A stretch of 64,000 nt of DNA from Bacteroidales bacterium CF (GTDB taxonomy: Bacteria > Bacteroidota > Bacteroidia > Bacteroidales > UBA932). The notes beneath the pieces are model-generated. The model did no database searches. It was not told the origin of the DNA and was given only the letters and a program-made list of their open reading frames with translations. This document shows positions 43,835-54,063 of the stretch, in pieces. Within the stretch, counting starts at the first letter, position 1. The number at the start of each line of letters is the position of its first letter. The DNA is taken from positions 1,426,001-1,490,000 of the forward strand of contig CP006772.1 in the NCBI GenBank assembly GCA_000473305.1, written 5' to 3'. The translations under genes were made by a program, and so were the position numbers.

Positions 43835-45126
43835 CTGAGGTCTATAAATTTAACAGGTTTTCTGCTTGTTTGAGGGAAGATTGATCCTGCAATCAGTTCT
43901 ATTGGTTCGAATGAAATTTCAGGGGCAACTCTTATCTTGGCACGGAAGAGGTCCTTGATCTCCTTCTCGAAAGTCTCATTTGGATTGGCTGCCCCGATTT
44001 TTATAAGTATTCCGTCTGTTCCAAGAGTATTTGTGTATACCTGAACCTGGTAATTGACAACGCCCTGAATATTATCCAAAATATCATACAAAGCCGAAGG
44101 ATATAATGTCGTCCCCTTATATTTAATCATCTGCCCCTTCCGACCGACAATCGGGCTTAGTCGGACGCTGTTTCTCCCGCAGAGGCATTTTTCCTCAATC
44201 ATGTGACACAAATCTCCTGTCTTAAATCTCAAAAGAGGCATTCCTTCTACTCCCAATGTTGTTATAACAAGCTCTCCCACCTCTCCGGGGTTGACCGGAT
44301 TCTCGTTTTCATCCAAAAGTTCAAGGATTATAAGATCCGGATGATGATGGCCCCCGCATTTGAATTCACACTCAGTGAAGGAACTCTGCATCTCTGTTGA
44401 TGCATAGGTTGAATGCAGTGATAATTCCGGCCACTTCCCGGTTATTTTATTAGTGAGGGTGCTTGGAGAGAGATCGGCATTTCTCAGAGGCTCTCCAATA
44501 CACACCGCGCGTTTTAGAGAGATCAACTCAATGTCAATTCCGTGCTCTTCTGCATATTCTGCCAGCTTAACCAAAAAAGAGGGCACCACTATGCATGAAT
44601 CGGGTCTCTCTTTCAAGATTGAACTCCACTGCAACTCCGGGATACCGTTGCCAACCCTTATAACTCCCATCCCGAGTTTCCTGGCTCCCATAAAATATGC
44701 TAGTCCGGCCATAAAGCGACGATCCATTGTAGTCATTATCTGCATGACCTCCCCTTTTTTGCATCCGGCCTCTAGAAATGAGGTTGCATCATTGTATGCA
44801 AGGCGGTCAAGGTCATTGTCCGTCAACATGAATGTCACCGGATCTCCTAAAGTTCCCGAAGTGGTCACATAGTCCATAATCTGGTCCTTTGGTACACAAA
44901 GAAAATCAAGATTAAACACAGAGACATCCCTTTTCGTTGTTGTCGGCAGCATTTTAAGATCTTCAATTGTTTTAATTGATCCCGGATCTATTCCTTTTTC
45001 ACGGAACATTCTACTGTAGAAGGGAGAATTTACTGCAATATAATTGATTGTCTCTCTTAAAGATTTTTCCTGGAACGCTTTTATCTCATCCCTTGATTTA
45101 AATGACAACTCAGAATCTCGCATCAT
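43831..45126 (-). CDS. PaaK-like adenylate-forming acyl/aryl-CoA ligase
   Basis: A 431-residue protein with the start at 45126; an upstream in-frame ATG at 45186 would overlap the preceding gene by 53 nt. It follows the phenylacetate-CoA ligase pattern: FYSRMFREKGIDPGSIKTIEDL, the phosphate loop VTTSGTLGDPVTFML, YASTEM, RFKTGDLC and the C-terminal CLCGRNSVRLSPIVGRKGQMIKYKG with cysteines. It probably activates an aromatic or fatty acid, for example a 4-hydroxycinnamate-type starter, as a CoA or ACP ester for polyene synthesis. Substrate not determinable. Confidence 0.85.
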   Translation of the reverse strand: MMRDSELSFKSRDEIKAFQEKSLRETINYIAVNSPFYSRMFREKGIDPGSIKTIEDLKMLPTTTKRDVSVFNLDFLCVPKDQIMDYVTTSGTLGDPVTFMLTDNDLDRLAYNDATSFLEAGCKKGEVMQIMTTMDRRFMAGLAYFMGARKLGMGVIRVGNGIPELQWSSILKERPDSCIVVPSFLVKLAEYAEEHGIDIELISLKRAVCIGEPLRNADLSPSTLTNKITGKWPELSLHSTYASTEMQSSFTECEFKCGGHHHPDLIILELLDENENPVNPGEVGELVITTLGVEGMPLLRFKTGDLCHMIEEKCLCGRNSVRLSPIVGRKGQMIKYKGTTLYPSALYDILDNIQGVVNYQVQVYTNTLGTDGILIKIGAANPNETFEKEIKDLFRAKIRVAPEISFEPIELIAGSIFPQTSRKPVKFIDLR

Positions 45127-45133
45127 ATCAATA

Positions 45134-46702
45134 TTATTTTTCAGTTGCTTTTTTATACTCTTCCAATAAGGTGTAGGTATAGTCATAATCCGGATTCAAC
45201 TCTATCAGTCTCTCGGGGATAGTACTATCTACCCTTTTCTTATCTTTTACCGCCTTTCTTATTATTGCAGATAATTTCCTGTATTCTAAGACTTTTGGAT
45301 AAACACTCTTTAGAAGCAGACTATCTGCCTCAATATTCTGCACTTTGACATCGCTATGCATATTCCCGGCACTATTGCCGAAAATTGATCCCAAATCATA
45401 AGCAACCATTTTTCCAAGTTGCCATGGTGATGTGCTTACCCACATGATAAGTTTCCCGGGTTGAAAAATCACGGCATGATGCGCAATAAACTGATTGAGG
45501 GACTTTTCGTTTGTCCATCCTATAGAAGCTCCTCCCAATCCGTATGGATTCCTTAGGATTGATGCCGCCTTATCCGGAGTCATTTTTCTATCTGCATCCA
45601 GAAGTTCTTCCAGCCTTTTATAGCGGTACAGACTGTGTCCCTTTTCAAGCTCCTCTTTTTGCTCTTCATCAAGTCTTCCCATACTCTTCTGTGAGAGGAA
45701 ATGGTTGGTGGAGATAATCCTTTCTCCTTCTGATGTGTATAGTTCTGTATACTGAGGTGATTTCTCTATAATTGCAGCTCTCCCGTCCGAGGCGGAACCT
45801 ATCAGGATGGATTCAGAGACGAAAGACTCCATTGATGATGCAATCTTGTAAGCCTCATCTATATCAGAGGCATATTGCAAGATATTCCTGGTTATGATTG
45901 AGATTGGTGTTTTAGAGGAGATGGGTGGTGTGGATTTGGCTGCGTTTATTGTTACCGTGAGACCTTTTTCATTCATTCCCGAGAGAACTCCTGTCATCCC
46001 TGCCCAGCCCACAGATGCGAATTTGTATCCTTGGTCCGGAAAATAAAACGAGATGATTTTCTCCTCTGCAAATTTGTCTCCTACATAAAAATCAAAATTT
46101 CTTGCCACTATCAAGGAACTGTCTGCAGATTGCGCACCCCAAACGGCAAAAGAGGAACAACCGACCAGCATATACTCCTGCATCACATGTCCGATATCGT
46201 GTGCTGCATGATAGTTAAGCTGACGTTCATACGCATTTCCCACAAAATCAAAATCATGGCTGCAACCCAACGAACTCATATATATCTCTTTTCTGAATTC
46301 GTCCGGTATATCTCTCTGAAGATTCCTGTTATAAATAACTGTCAGATATTTAAGAAAGTCAACATATCTTTTGGATGGAATCATTTCGTATATCTGATCT
46401 ACAAATGCCTTTTCCTGTTTGTACATAAGAGATTTGCACAGTTGACCTATTGCGGCACCCCTCTCTTCCGGCCCTCCTTTCAGGTATAACTCCCAAAGTC
46501 CGGGCTGTGCCTGTCTCAGGAAGGAAGAGTCATAACGGGTCAGGCTGTCTGAAATTACACATTGGCCTATATTGAATGGCTCTTTTACCGGAATTGATCT
46601 GTCGGCCGAAAAGTATAATACGGCGCCTCCGGCAAAAATCAGTGCAATCAGCGATAAAATAAAGGCTGACAAGTATCTTGCAATTCTTAAAATAAACTTC
46701 AT
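45134..46702 (-). CDS. C45-type Ntn-hydrolase/acyltransferase
   Basis: A 522-residue protein with an N-terminal transmembrane anchor (about 10-32), a linker, and a domain of the acyl-CoA:6-aminopenicillanate acyltransferase (C45/AAT) type. The likely nucleophile is C182 (LVGCSSFAVWGAQSADSSLIVARNFDF), followed by GMTGVLSGMNEKGLTVTINAA. Members self-cleave before the Cys and transfer or hydrolyse acyl groups, so it may couple the polyene acid to the resorcinol or to an anchor. It overlaps the CrtI-like gene by 4 nt. Confidence 0.82.
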   Translation of the reverse strand: MKFILRIARYLSAFILSLIALIFAGGAVLYFSADRSIPVKEPFNIGQCVISDSLTRYDSSFLRQAQPGLWELYLKGGPEERGAAIGQLCKSLMYKQEKAFVDQIYEMIPSKRYVDFLKYLTVIYNRNLQRDIPDEFRKEIYMSSLGCSHDFDFVGNAYERQLNYHAAHDIGHVMQEYMLVGCSSFAVWGAQSADSSLIVARNFDFYVGDKFAEEKIISFYFPDQGYKFASVGWAGMTGVLSGMNEKGLTVTINAAKSTPPISSKTPISIITRNILQYASDIDEAYKIASSMESFVSESILIGSASDGRAAIIEKSPQYTELYTSEGERIISTNHFLSQKSMGRLDEEQKEELEKGHSLYRYKRLEELLDADRKMTPDKAASILRNPYGLGGASIGWTNEKSLNQFIAHHAVIFQPGKLIMWVSTSPWQLGKMVAYDLGSIFGNSAGNMHSDVKVQNIEADSLLLKSVYPKVLEYRKLSAIIRKAVKDKKRVDSTIPERLIELNPDYDYTYTLLEEYKKATEK

Positions 46703-48162
46703 GCCTTCTCCTTTATCCTATTTATTAAATAATCACTCCCCAATAGATCTGCACAGGTAAGTAATGAGGTGATTGTCACACCAAGTACTCCGTGTACATT
46801 TATGTTCTGCCCTGTCAAAAATAGTCCCGGCAACTTTGTTCTGCCTGCAATAAATGTTGAATAGGGCTTGTTGCAATTCTTCTGTATACCGTATGCGCTG
46901 CCCTGTGGCGTTTTGGTATAGTCTCTGAATGTAAGCGGTGTTGCTGTATATTTATGATCTACAGCACTCTTAATGTCAGGGAAATCATCTGATACAAAAT
47001 CCAGAATCTCCTCAGACATCCTCTCTTTATAATCAATGTATTCAGCGCCTCTGTCTCCTATATGGGTGTCACTCCACATTTCAATAGCAGAATACGGAAT
47101 AGGTGTGACTATAGTCACCACCTCGGCAAACTCTCCTCCGTCAGCCGGCGGTTGCATGGAGAGAAGCACATAGTTAACCCTCTTATTACCCTTTCTGATA
47201 AAGAAGTTCTGATTTATATATCTGAAAGAGCCCGGCTTCATCGTAAGATAGAGACAAAAAAGACCGTAAGTATTGTCTTCAGATGTTATCCTGGATATGA
47301 ATGAAGGCTTTAGCCTGGCACTTTTATCAAGTATACGGAATGTCTCAATAGGATGAATATCAGATATAACAGAGTCAGATTCAAAATATGTTCCGTCTGC
47401 TGTAACAACACCCTTTGTTCTGTCGTCTCCTACTACTATTCTGGCAACCTCAGTACCTCTCATTACTGTACCGCCATTCTGTTCAATTTTCCCTATAAGG
47501 GCATCAGTTATGCTTTTGGTACCACCCCTGAAACGATAGGCACCCTTTAAATTTGAGTATAATGTGATGGCATGAATGTAAAATGGAGTAATCTTCTCGA
47601 TACCGGCATATAAAAGGGATGTCCCCCAAAGAGCATCAAAAAGAGCGGGGTCCTTAATGTTGTCACGGATAATATCGGATGCTGACACCGTATAATAATC
47701 CATATAATCCATGTTGAAGAGTCCGTTTTTCAGGTTCTCCAGATCCGAGAGCATGCCAGCCTCCCTGATATACTTGCAATAGACGGGAATTACACGCCTC
47801 TCTGAAGGAAAACGGGATTTAAGATACTCCTCAAAATTTTCCAATCCCATTGGAAATGAGTATCTGGAATCGTCCAGAATGATATTGTCATAACAATTCT
47901 GGTCAAGTCTCACGGTATCGATTTCATCAGCAATACCAAAATATCTGAAATACCGGTCAAGGGCCTCTCCCTTATCCATACTCCCGACATAGTGGATTGA
48001 GGTGTCCATGATTTTATTGTGGCGTCTAAAAGATTGCAACAGTCCGCCGGCTTGTTTACACCTCTCGAGTACACATACATTCATCCCCTCCTTGGAGAGA
48101 ACCAATGCTGTCTCAAGGCCTCCAAGCCCGCCTCCTGCAATTATAACATCATGTTTACTCAT
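46699..48162 (-). CDS. CrtI-like FAD-dependent phytoene desaturase family oxidoreductase
   Basis: A 487-residue flavoprotein. The dinucleotide motif is IIAGGGLGGLETALVLSKEGMNVCVLERCKQAGGLLQSF at the N-terminus. The C-terminal FAD signature is KLPGLFLTGQNINVHGVLGVTITSLLTCADLL. Such oxidoreductases are regular members of flexirubin-type clusters, where they may desaturate or isomerise the polyene or oxidise an intermediate. It overlaps its two neighbours by 4 and 8 nt. Confidence 0.9.
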   Translation of the reverse strand: MSKHDVIIAGGGLGGLETALVLSKEGMNVCVLERCKQAGGLLQSFRRHNKIMDTSIHYVGSMDKGEALDRYFRYFGIADEIDTVRLDQNCYDNIILDDSRYSFPMGLENFEEYLKSRFPSERRVIPVYCKYIREAGMLSDLENLKNGLFNMDYMDYYTVSASDIIRDNIKDPALFDALWGTSLLYAGIEKITPFYIHAITLYSNLKGAYRFRGGTKSITDALIGKIEQNGGTVMRGTEVARIVVGDDRTKGVVTADGTYFESDSVISDIHPIETFRILDKSARLKPSFISRITSEDNTYGLFCLYLTMKPGSFRYINQNFFIRKGNKRVNYVLLSMQPPADGGEFAEVVTIVTPIPYSAIEMWSDTHIGDRGAEYIDYKERMSEEILDFVSDDFPDIKSAVDHKYTATPLTFRDYTKTPQGSAYGIQKNCNKPYSTFIAGRTKLPGLFLTGQNINVHGVLGVTITSLLTCADLLGSDYLINRIKEKA

Positions 48163-51100
48163 CGCCTCTTTTTCTTAACAAATATATAGTATTGGAGGTT
48201 ATTTTGTCGTTTTTCATGGCATCAACTGAACAACCAAGCTCACTCGCCCACTTCTCAACATCCTCCCTCTCAATAAAACAAGGGTCTTGATTAGCTTTAT
48301 TGAACTTGAGTACCTTTATGGAAAACCACTCACTCATACGCGTTACAATATGTTTCCTCTCATCGGATTTGTCTGCATCCCTGACTATGACAATGCCCCC
48401 TGTCGCCAGTTTCTCACTAACCCTTTCGAGTAGTCTTCTCTGACTCTCTTTTGGCAGGTAATGAAGCATGTCGTTAAGAATAAAGACATCACTTTCAGGA
48501 AGGTCAAATAAAAGTGCATCTGCCTGTTGAAATCTTATTCTCTCTCCTGCCATATAAGAGTTTTCGGCAATCTCTATCTTCTCTTTGTCATAATCTATTC
48601 CCAAGATACTCCTTTTCTCAGAAAGCAGCCCCAACATAAAGCAGAGAGGTCCGTATCCACATCCTATATCAGTGATTCTCGCCTCTTTTGGAACAATTTC
48701 ATCAAAAACAGCATAGCACCTCTCCATCTTGATCTTGACTCTCATATACCACTCAAGTACAGGACCCTTATATATATAATTAAGTATTACGGAATGATAG
48801 AAATAGCTGTTTTGTGTGTTGTCAAACCTTTGTCTGAGAATCTGATATTCATCTCTCATATAGTTACATACCTGCTTGCCCCTAATGCTGTAGTCCCCAT
48901 CATTGGTGAAAGATGAATTTGTTATCCTAGGCAGTATCCTGTAACCAATAATGCCGTGTTTAACATAAAACGGCTGCAGTTTTGAGACCAAGTGGCCGTT
49001 CCCGTACAAAACAACCGGTAAAATATCCAGTGAAAGTTTTTCGGCAAGATAGAATGCACCTTTGCGGAAACGGTGTATCTTCAAGTCCGAAGAGCGCGTC
49101 CCTTCAGGAAATATTATCACAGAATAGCCCTGTTGAGTCATTTTCCTGACCTGCTCAATGTGAGCCTCAACACCATCTTTATAATAGAGAAAGCCTGCAT
49201 ATCTTACGATGTGTCCAAAAACCGGAGACTTCCATACCCAACTGTTGGTCATCATTATAACTTTCGGAGATAGTGAGAGCATCATCAATATGTCTATGAA
49301 AGACTGATGGTTTGCAACTATGACTGCGGGTTTTGAAAAATTCTCCTTGTATGGGTTCTCTCTGAAAATCTTTACAGATGGAGATAATCGTACAGGCAGG
49401 AATGAAAAGACAGAAAGAAATTTATGAAAAGCTGCTCTCTTATATCTTCCTGGTATCGGCAATATAACGGAAATCGATATAAAAATTGCGGCAACAATGC
49501 ATCCTGTAACAAAAACAGAAAATGTCAGAAGCATAAGTAACAACCCGGATAGTGTATATGGCGGAAGCCCTTTCCTGACATGAGAGGTGAAGAAATACCG
49601 GAAAACAATCGGCTGTACTGTAAGAGCCACAAACCAGACAGCTATCATACCTACGGTTGATATCAAGGCAATTGAACGAAGTGCCGGATGTTTTGCAAAG
49701 ATTAAAACTCCCATTCCTACTATTACAGTAAAAGTAGAAAAGAAAATAGCACTTTTATGTGATGAGAGTATAGAGCTTCTCCTGGCATACTCACCTTGTA
49801 ACCCGTCAAGTACAAATATGCTGAAGTCATCACCTATACCGAATATGAATGTTGACAGAAGTATATTGACTATATTGAATTCGATGCCGAGCAAGGCCAT
49901 AAGTCCCAGGATAATAACCCAGCTAACAAACATCGGGAGGAAGGCCAGTGCTGCCAGCTCAAACCTCCCGTAAGAAATGAGCAAAGTAAAGAATACCAGC
50001 AGAGAACAGAGTGTCAGGATAAAATAGAAGTCATCCTTTACTGATGTAGCCCACAAACCGGCAAAATGTGCCCTGTCCACTATTACAGTATTAGTCTCTT
50101 CATACAACCTATCATAAACCTCTTTTTTGGAGTCATTTTTAATAAATAATTGGGTAATAAAGAGTGAGGTTGAATCAGAGAGTTCGCACCACTCTCCCAT
50201 CAGCTCCGGCAGCTTTTCTCTCTCTTGAGAAAGTTTGAATCCTGAATAATTATTATCCAGTATCGCAAAAAAATCATTGAAGGCATCTCCTGAAAAACCA
50301 ATACCTACAGACTCTCTGCCAATAATATTTTTTAGGTTTTCCTTTCTTGCTGACCAGTACTCATTCCATCTTTCAATTCTCTCTTTCTGAACACCGCCGG
50401 GAATCAGCAAACGACTCACAGAAGAGCTTTCAATCATCTTTCCTTCATTTTTGAGCACGCTCAGCAATGAGTCACAACTCCTGTAATCAGAAAGAGCACT
50501 GTCAGTATCCGGATTTGCAGATAGAAGCAGTACTTTAGACTCTGTAGAACCGAATTTATCCGCATATCTCTTTTGAGCCTCTTTCAGAACATCGGGTTCA
50601 TAGTTAATTGCCATCATGTCACTCTGAAAGTTCACCTTCGGAGAAAAGAAGAGACCAATTGCAAACAGAAGCAATATCAATAATATAAGCACACCGGATT
50701 TTTCATACTTATACTTTGTTATCTTGTCGATAAGAGTCATTACCACATTATCCCCTCTCTCTGTGCCGTTTCCCACCCTGAGCATGTGTGGAAGGAATAT
50801 CAGTGAAAAAAGAGTTGTTCCTACAAGGGCAATAGATGAGAACAGACCGAAGTCCTGCAACAGCGATGAGTTTGTAAAGAGTAGACCGGCAAAAGCACCG
50901 ATTGTTGTAAAACTGCCTATTGTCAAAGGGTATGATAGTTCTTCAAGCATCTGCTCAACATTGTTCACATGTTTCATGTGGCTGACAATATGTATTGAAT
51001 AGCTAAGAGCTATACCCATGACCGTTGCTCCGGCTCCGACAGCAATTGCAGAAACAGAATCCTTAAAGAGAGAGATTATCGCAAGCGAGAAAAGGGCACC

Positions 51101-52015
51101 GAAGAGTGCAGGGAGCAAAAGCAGGAGTATATCCCTGAATCTTCTGAAAGCAAGCCAGAGAACAATAATTATCAACAGCATGGCTATTGTCATTGTCACC
51201 CATGTGTCTGCCTTTATCTGCCTTGCATTATAGACTGTGGCGAACGGAGCTCCCATATACTCTACTTCCAGCCCACTGTATTGCTCATTCAATGATACTT
51301 TGAGTGAATCAAACAGGTCCAGAAGCTCTCCGTTCCTCTTTATATCGTTGCTTGATGAAAGCGGATCTACGATATAGAGCAATGTAGAGTTGTCGGCGGA
51401 GAATAGATGATCATCCACAATATTATACTGCATTCCTGATTGAAGCTCTCTGAGAGATGCAAGTAAAGGTGTAGCCATCCCTAAAGGGTCTTTACTGAAA
51501 TATGAGGAGATTGCTGAACCGGCAGGTGAGAGAAGTGATGCCATACCTTTTGAGAGGAACAATCTCACACTGTCTGTAGAGATAAGCGAGTCAATCCGCC
51601 GGTAATCATTCTCCTCCAGAAAGATGGGGAGGTTATTGTATATATAGTCAGTAATCTCGCTGCTTTTAGACCGGTCAACTTTTAAATGAGTAGCTTTGAT
51701 AAGGTTATTTCCTCTGGAAGAGAGAAGTACGCTGTCAAATTTTGTAGCCGCCCCGATAATACTCCGGCAATCAAGAGATGAATCCGATTTATTGGTAAAG
51801 AGGACAATGATTTTGTCCTTCACTCTTATTCTGGAGAAAAGCTCCGCCGTATTGCTTTTGCCGTTCTCTTTCGGGAAAAACCTCGAGGGATCCTCTACGA
51901 AACTGACTGTTGAAGAGAGGTATGCAAGAATAGCAACCAAAAGTATCAGAAAGAGATACATTATCGGTCGCACTTTCGAGAGAGAGTGATAAATTGATAT
52001 AAAAAACCTGCTCAT
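48155..52015 (-). CDS. Trifunctional MMPL transporter / acyltransferase / methyltransferase
   Basis: A 1286-residue fusion. Residues about 1-840 form an RND/MMPL-type exporter with two repeats of a transmembrane bundle and large loops (first bundle starting MYLFLILLVAILAYLSS; GAGATVMGIALSYSIHIVSH; second with FIFGIGDDFSIFVLDG). Residues about 880-1070 are a PlsC-type acyltransferase (NHQSFID near 899, FPEGTRS near 968). Residues about 1090-1286 are a SAM methyltransferase (DIGCGYGP near 1115, LGIDYDKEKIEIA, FILNDMLHYL). This three-part order is known from Bacteroidales. It joins transport of the pigment with acylation and O-methylation. Confidence 0.93.
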   Translation of the reverse strand: MSRFFISIYHSLSKVRPIMYLFLILLVAILAYLSSTVSFVEDPSRFFPKENGKSNTAELFSRIRVKDKIIVLFTNKSDSSLDCRSIIGAATKFDSVLLSSRGNNLIKATHLKVDRSKSSEITDYIYNNLPIFLEENDYRRIDSLISTDSVRLFLSKGMASLLSPAGSAISSYFSKDPLGMATPLLASLRELQSGMQYNIVDDHLFSADNSTLLYIVDPLSSSNDIKRNGELLDLFDSLKVSLNEQYSGLEVEYMGAPFATVYNARQIKADTWVTMTIAMLLIIIVLWLAFRRFRDILLLLLPALFGALFSLAIISLFKDSVSAIAVGAGATVMGIALSYSIHIVSHMKHVNNVEQMLEELSYPLTIGSFTTIGAFAGLLFTNSSLLQDFGLFSSIALVGTTLFSLIFLPHMLRVGNGTERGDNVVMTLIDKITKYKYEKSGVLILLILLLFAIGLFFSPKVNFQSDMMAINYEPDVLKEAQKRYADKFGSTESKVLLLSANPDTDSALSDYRSCDSLLSVLKNEGKMIESSSVSRLLIPGGVQKERIERWNEYWSARKENLKNIIGRESVGIGFSGDAFNDFFAILDNNYSGFKLSQEREKLPELMGEWCELSDSTSLFITQLFIKNDSKKEVYDRLYEETNTVIVDRAHFAGLWATSVKDDFYFILTLCSLLVFFTLLISYGRFELAALAFLPMFVSWVIILGLMALLGIEFNIVNILLSTFIFGIGDDFSIFVLDGLQGEYARRSSILSSHKSAIFFSTFTVIVGMGVLIFAKHPALRSIALISTVGMIAVWFVALTVQPIVFRYFFTSHVRKGLPPYTLSGLLLMLLTFSVFVTGCIVAAIFISISVILPIPGRYKRAAFHKFLSVFSFLPVRLSPSVKIFRENPYKENFSKPAVIVANHQSFIDILMMLSLSPKVIMMTNSWVWKSPVFGHIVRYAGFLYYKDGVEAHIEQVRKMTQQGYSVIIFPEGTRSSDLKIHRFRKGAFYLAEKLSLDILPVVLYGNGHLVSKLQPFYVKHGIIGYRILPRITNSSFTNDGDYSIRGKQVCNYMRDEYQILRQRFDNTQNSYFYHSVILNYIYKGPVLEWYMRVKIKMERCYAVFDEIVPKEARITDIGCGYGPLCFMLGLLSEKRSILGIDYDKEKIEIAENSYMAGERIRFQQADALLFDLPESDVFILNDMLHYLPKESQRRLLERVSEKLATGGIVIVRDADKSDERKHIVTRMSEWFSIKVLKFNKANQDPCFIEREDVEKWASELGCSVDAMKNDKITSNTIYLLRKRGDE

Positions 52016-53166
52016 CTCTTTCTTCTGATTATATTTAACATTGCGAATGAAAGCAGGAATCCGGCCAATCCGGCAAGAACTGCAAATACAACTGCGCCTA
52101 TAATATATATCGAAAGTCCTTCTCCAATAACAGAGAGTGACAGATGATCAGGAATTATGGTGGAAGGCATCCCCAAAACATAGGCCCCTGTTGCAAAACT
52201 CCCGTATAAGATGAAAGGTATCACAGGAGGGATGCTGATATTGGCAAAAACAAGAACAAGTACCTTGTTTAGTTTAAAAAAGTGTGCAGCTACTAAAGAG
52301 AGAGCCATCTGATACCCCCAAACAGGGACAATCCCGAAAAATAGTCCAGTTCCGATTGCTGTCGCAATTCTGAGATTACTCTCCTTCGAGTGTGTTATAT
52401 TTTCACTTATAAAAATCTTTATGTTCTCTCTGGAAAACCATCTGAAAAAACGATATGGCCAATAAACCAGGAATGCTATAAGAGAAAACAGAGTATTTAA
52501 CAACGAGATCCGGAAGAAATCCCTGAAAGGTCTGAAATGCGATACTCTCTCACCTTCAGGCATATATATGACTCGTACGGGAATATTCCTTACACATCTT
52601 GTTTTCCATGCATACCTCACTAGTAATTCAAGCTCGAGTTCATATCGTCCCGAGATAAATTTCATGTTTTCAATAGTTTTTAGTGGATAGATACGAAATC
52701 CGGACTGTGTGTCCTCCATCTTTATACCGGTCTGTATCCTGAACCAGAAATTTGAAAATCTGTTCGCAAATGTATTTTTTCCGGGCATATTTGATGCTGA
52801 CAAATTTCTCGATCCTACCCAAAGCATATCAGGCTCTTTCAACGATGCATCAATAAGCAGAGAAATATCCTCAGGCATATGTTGGCCGTCAGAATCAATA
52901 GTAACTGCATGAGTGTAGCATTTACCGGCGGCATATCGCAAGCCGGCAAGCAATGCTGCCCCTTTTCCCCTGTTTTCATCAAAACTGATAACAGTAATAT
53001 CGGTGAACTCTCTCAAAATATCCGGTGTGGAATCGTTAGAACCGTCGTTAACCACTATAACGTCATAACACAATGCCTTGCAGCCAGATATAATACTCCC
53101 AAGTGTACCTGCATTGTTGAAGGTAGGAATTATCACAGCTATATTGGTTTTTCTCTCCATCAACAA
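52012..53166 (-). CDS. Glycosyltransferase family 2 with C-terminal DUF2062 domain
   Basis: A 384-residue protein. The GT2 domain occupies 1-215 (IAVIIPTFNNAGTLGSII, VVNDGSNDSTPDIL, HAVTIDSDGQHMPEDI with the metal-binding Asp, and WVGSRN). The C-terminal DUF2062 domain has about three hydrophobic helices (about 255-384, IATAIGTGLFFGIVPVWGYQ). The combination is found in aryl-polyene loci. A transfer of sugar or of another group to the pigment or to a lipid anchor is likely, but the donor is unknown. It overlaps the dehydratase-like gene by 7 nt and the MMPL gene by 4 nt. Confidence 0.9.
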   Translation of the reverse strand: MLMERKTNIAVIIPTFNNAGTLGSIISGCKALCYDVIVVNDGSNDSTPDILREFTDITVISFDENRGKGAALLAGLRYAAGKCYTHAVTIDSDGQHMPEDISLLIDASLKEPDMLWVGSRNLSASNMPGKNTFANRFSNFWFRIQTGIKMEDTQSGFRIYPLKTIENMKFISGRYELELELLVRYAWKTRCVRNIPVRVIYMPEGERVSHFRPFRDFFRISLLNTLFSLIAFLVYWPYRFFRWFSRENIKIFISENITHSKESNLRIATAIGTGLFFGIVPVWGYQMALSLVAAHFFKLNKVLVLVFANISIPPVIPFILYGSFATGAYVLGMPSTIIPDHLSLSVIGEGLSIYIIGAVVFAVLAGLAGFLLSFAMLNIIRRKR

Positions 53167-53534
53167 ACCTCCGCCATAACAGCTTTAATCTTCATAACCA
53201 CTCTTTCTCCTTCACTTACGGTGGCATTAACTGTCAGTTGTTCCTCAGCACCGGCCAGTACAAAGTCAACATTAAGAATACCGGAGAGAGAAGGATCAAC
53301 CATTCCAGTAAACTTACACTGCGCCATCTCACAATAAATCAACCTTTTCTCAGTTGCCCTACATATACAATCCTTGAGAATGGCAAGGGTGCAGACACCG
53401 GGTAAAACGGGTTGCCCGGGAAAGTGTCCCGAAAATATGGAATCCTCAGGGTTGATGCCAACTTGGGCACTGTATGAGTTAACCCCTTTAGAGGTTAAAG
53501 TCTTTATATCATATAACCCCGTCAGCATTTTCAA
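53160..53534 (-). CDS. ApeI-type hot-dog dehydratase-like protein lacking the catalytic Glu
   Basis: A 124-residue single hot-dog protein with the FabA/FabZ helix motif HFPGQPVLPGV (H37 to V47). The catalytic acid three residues further on in FabZ (PGVLILE) is replaced by Ala (PGVCTLA). In this family a His from one chain and a Glu/Asp from the other form the active site. This protein keeps only the His and might work with the Glu-bearing partner at 59622-60065. It starts within the 3' end of the lipoprotein gene (26-nt overlap). Confidence 0.82.
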   Translation of the reverse strand: MKMLTGLYDIKTLTSKGVNSYSAQVGINPEDSIFSGHFPGQPVLPGVCTLAILKDCICRATEKRLIYCEMAQCKFTGMVDPSLSGILNVDFVLAGAEEQLTVNATVSEGERVVMKIKAVMAEVC

Positions 53535-54063
53535 TTTTTTTAAGTTTTATATTCAATTTTAAAAATGGATGATTTATCTCCAAAATATTGGGAAAACCAT
53601 CGACATATTCAATGAATGACATCTCTGTCTTGGTTATGCTTCCGCTTCTGACAAGAGATTTCAGTTTACCGTCCTCACTATATGAATATTTGATATTCTT
53701 AAAGAAATCAGGTCTCATTAAAATAGAAAAATCACTCCACAGCAGATAGAGAACTCTTTTTCTGTTCATGGCAGGTATTGCATAGTGTCTCTTATATCCC
53801 TTTGCGGTTGTCTCAAGATCAAATACAGTCATACCAAAATGAGATGTAAGCACAAACCGGTTTCTCTCCTGGGCTCCGCTGTTGAGAAGCAGTATCCCGG
53901 CAAACTCAACATCCTTGTATGTCATTGTCAGGTCATATACCTGAACTCCCGCCGAAGTATCAATTACCAACGGTACACCTGTGCTTTCTCCCCTTTCAAG
54001 TGTGGAGCAGGAGGATAGAAAAAGCAGAATCAAGATGCTACTTAATGTGAAAATCCTCATCAT
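53509..54063 (-). CDS. Lipoprotein of the pigment locus
   Basis: A 184-residue protein with a lipoprotein signal (lipobox LSSC near residue 19). A beta-rich domain follows with VYDLTMTYKDVEFAGILLLNSG, RFVLTSHFGMTVFDLE, and the C-terminal ILEINHPFLKLNIKLKKIENA. It sits directly after lolA, and lipoproteins of DUF3261 type occupy the same place in proteobacterial aryl-polyene loci. A relation is likely but not provable here. It may form the outer-membrane receptor for the LolA cargo. Confidence 0.72.
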   Translation of the reverse strand: MMRIFTLSSILILLFLSSCSTLERGESTGVPLVIDTSAGVQVYDLTMTYKDVEFAGILLLNSGAQERNRFVLTSHFGMTVFDLETTAKGYKRHYAIPAMNRKRVLYLLWSDFSILMRPDFFKNIKYSYSEDGKLKSLVRSGSITKTEMSFIEYVDGFPNILEINHPFLKLNIKLKKIENADGVI

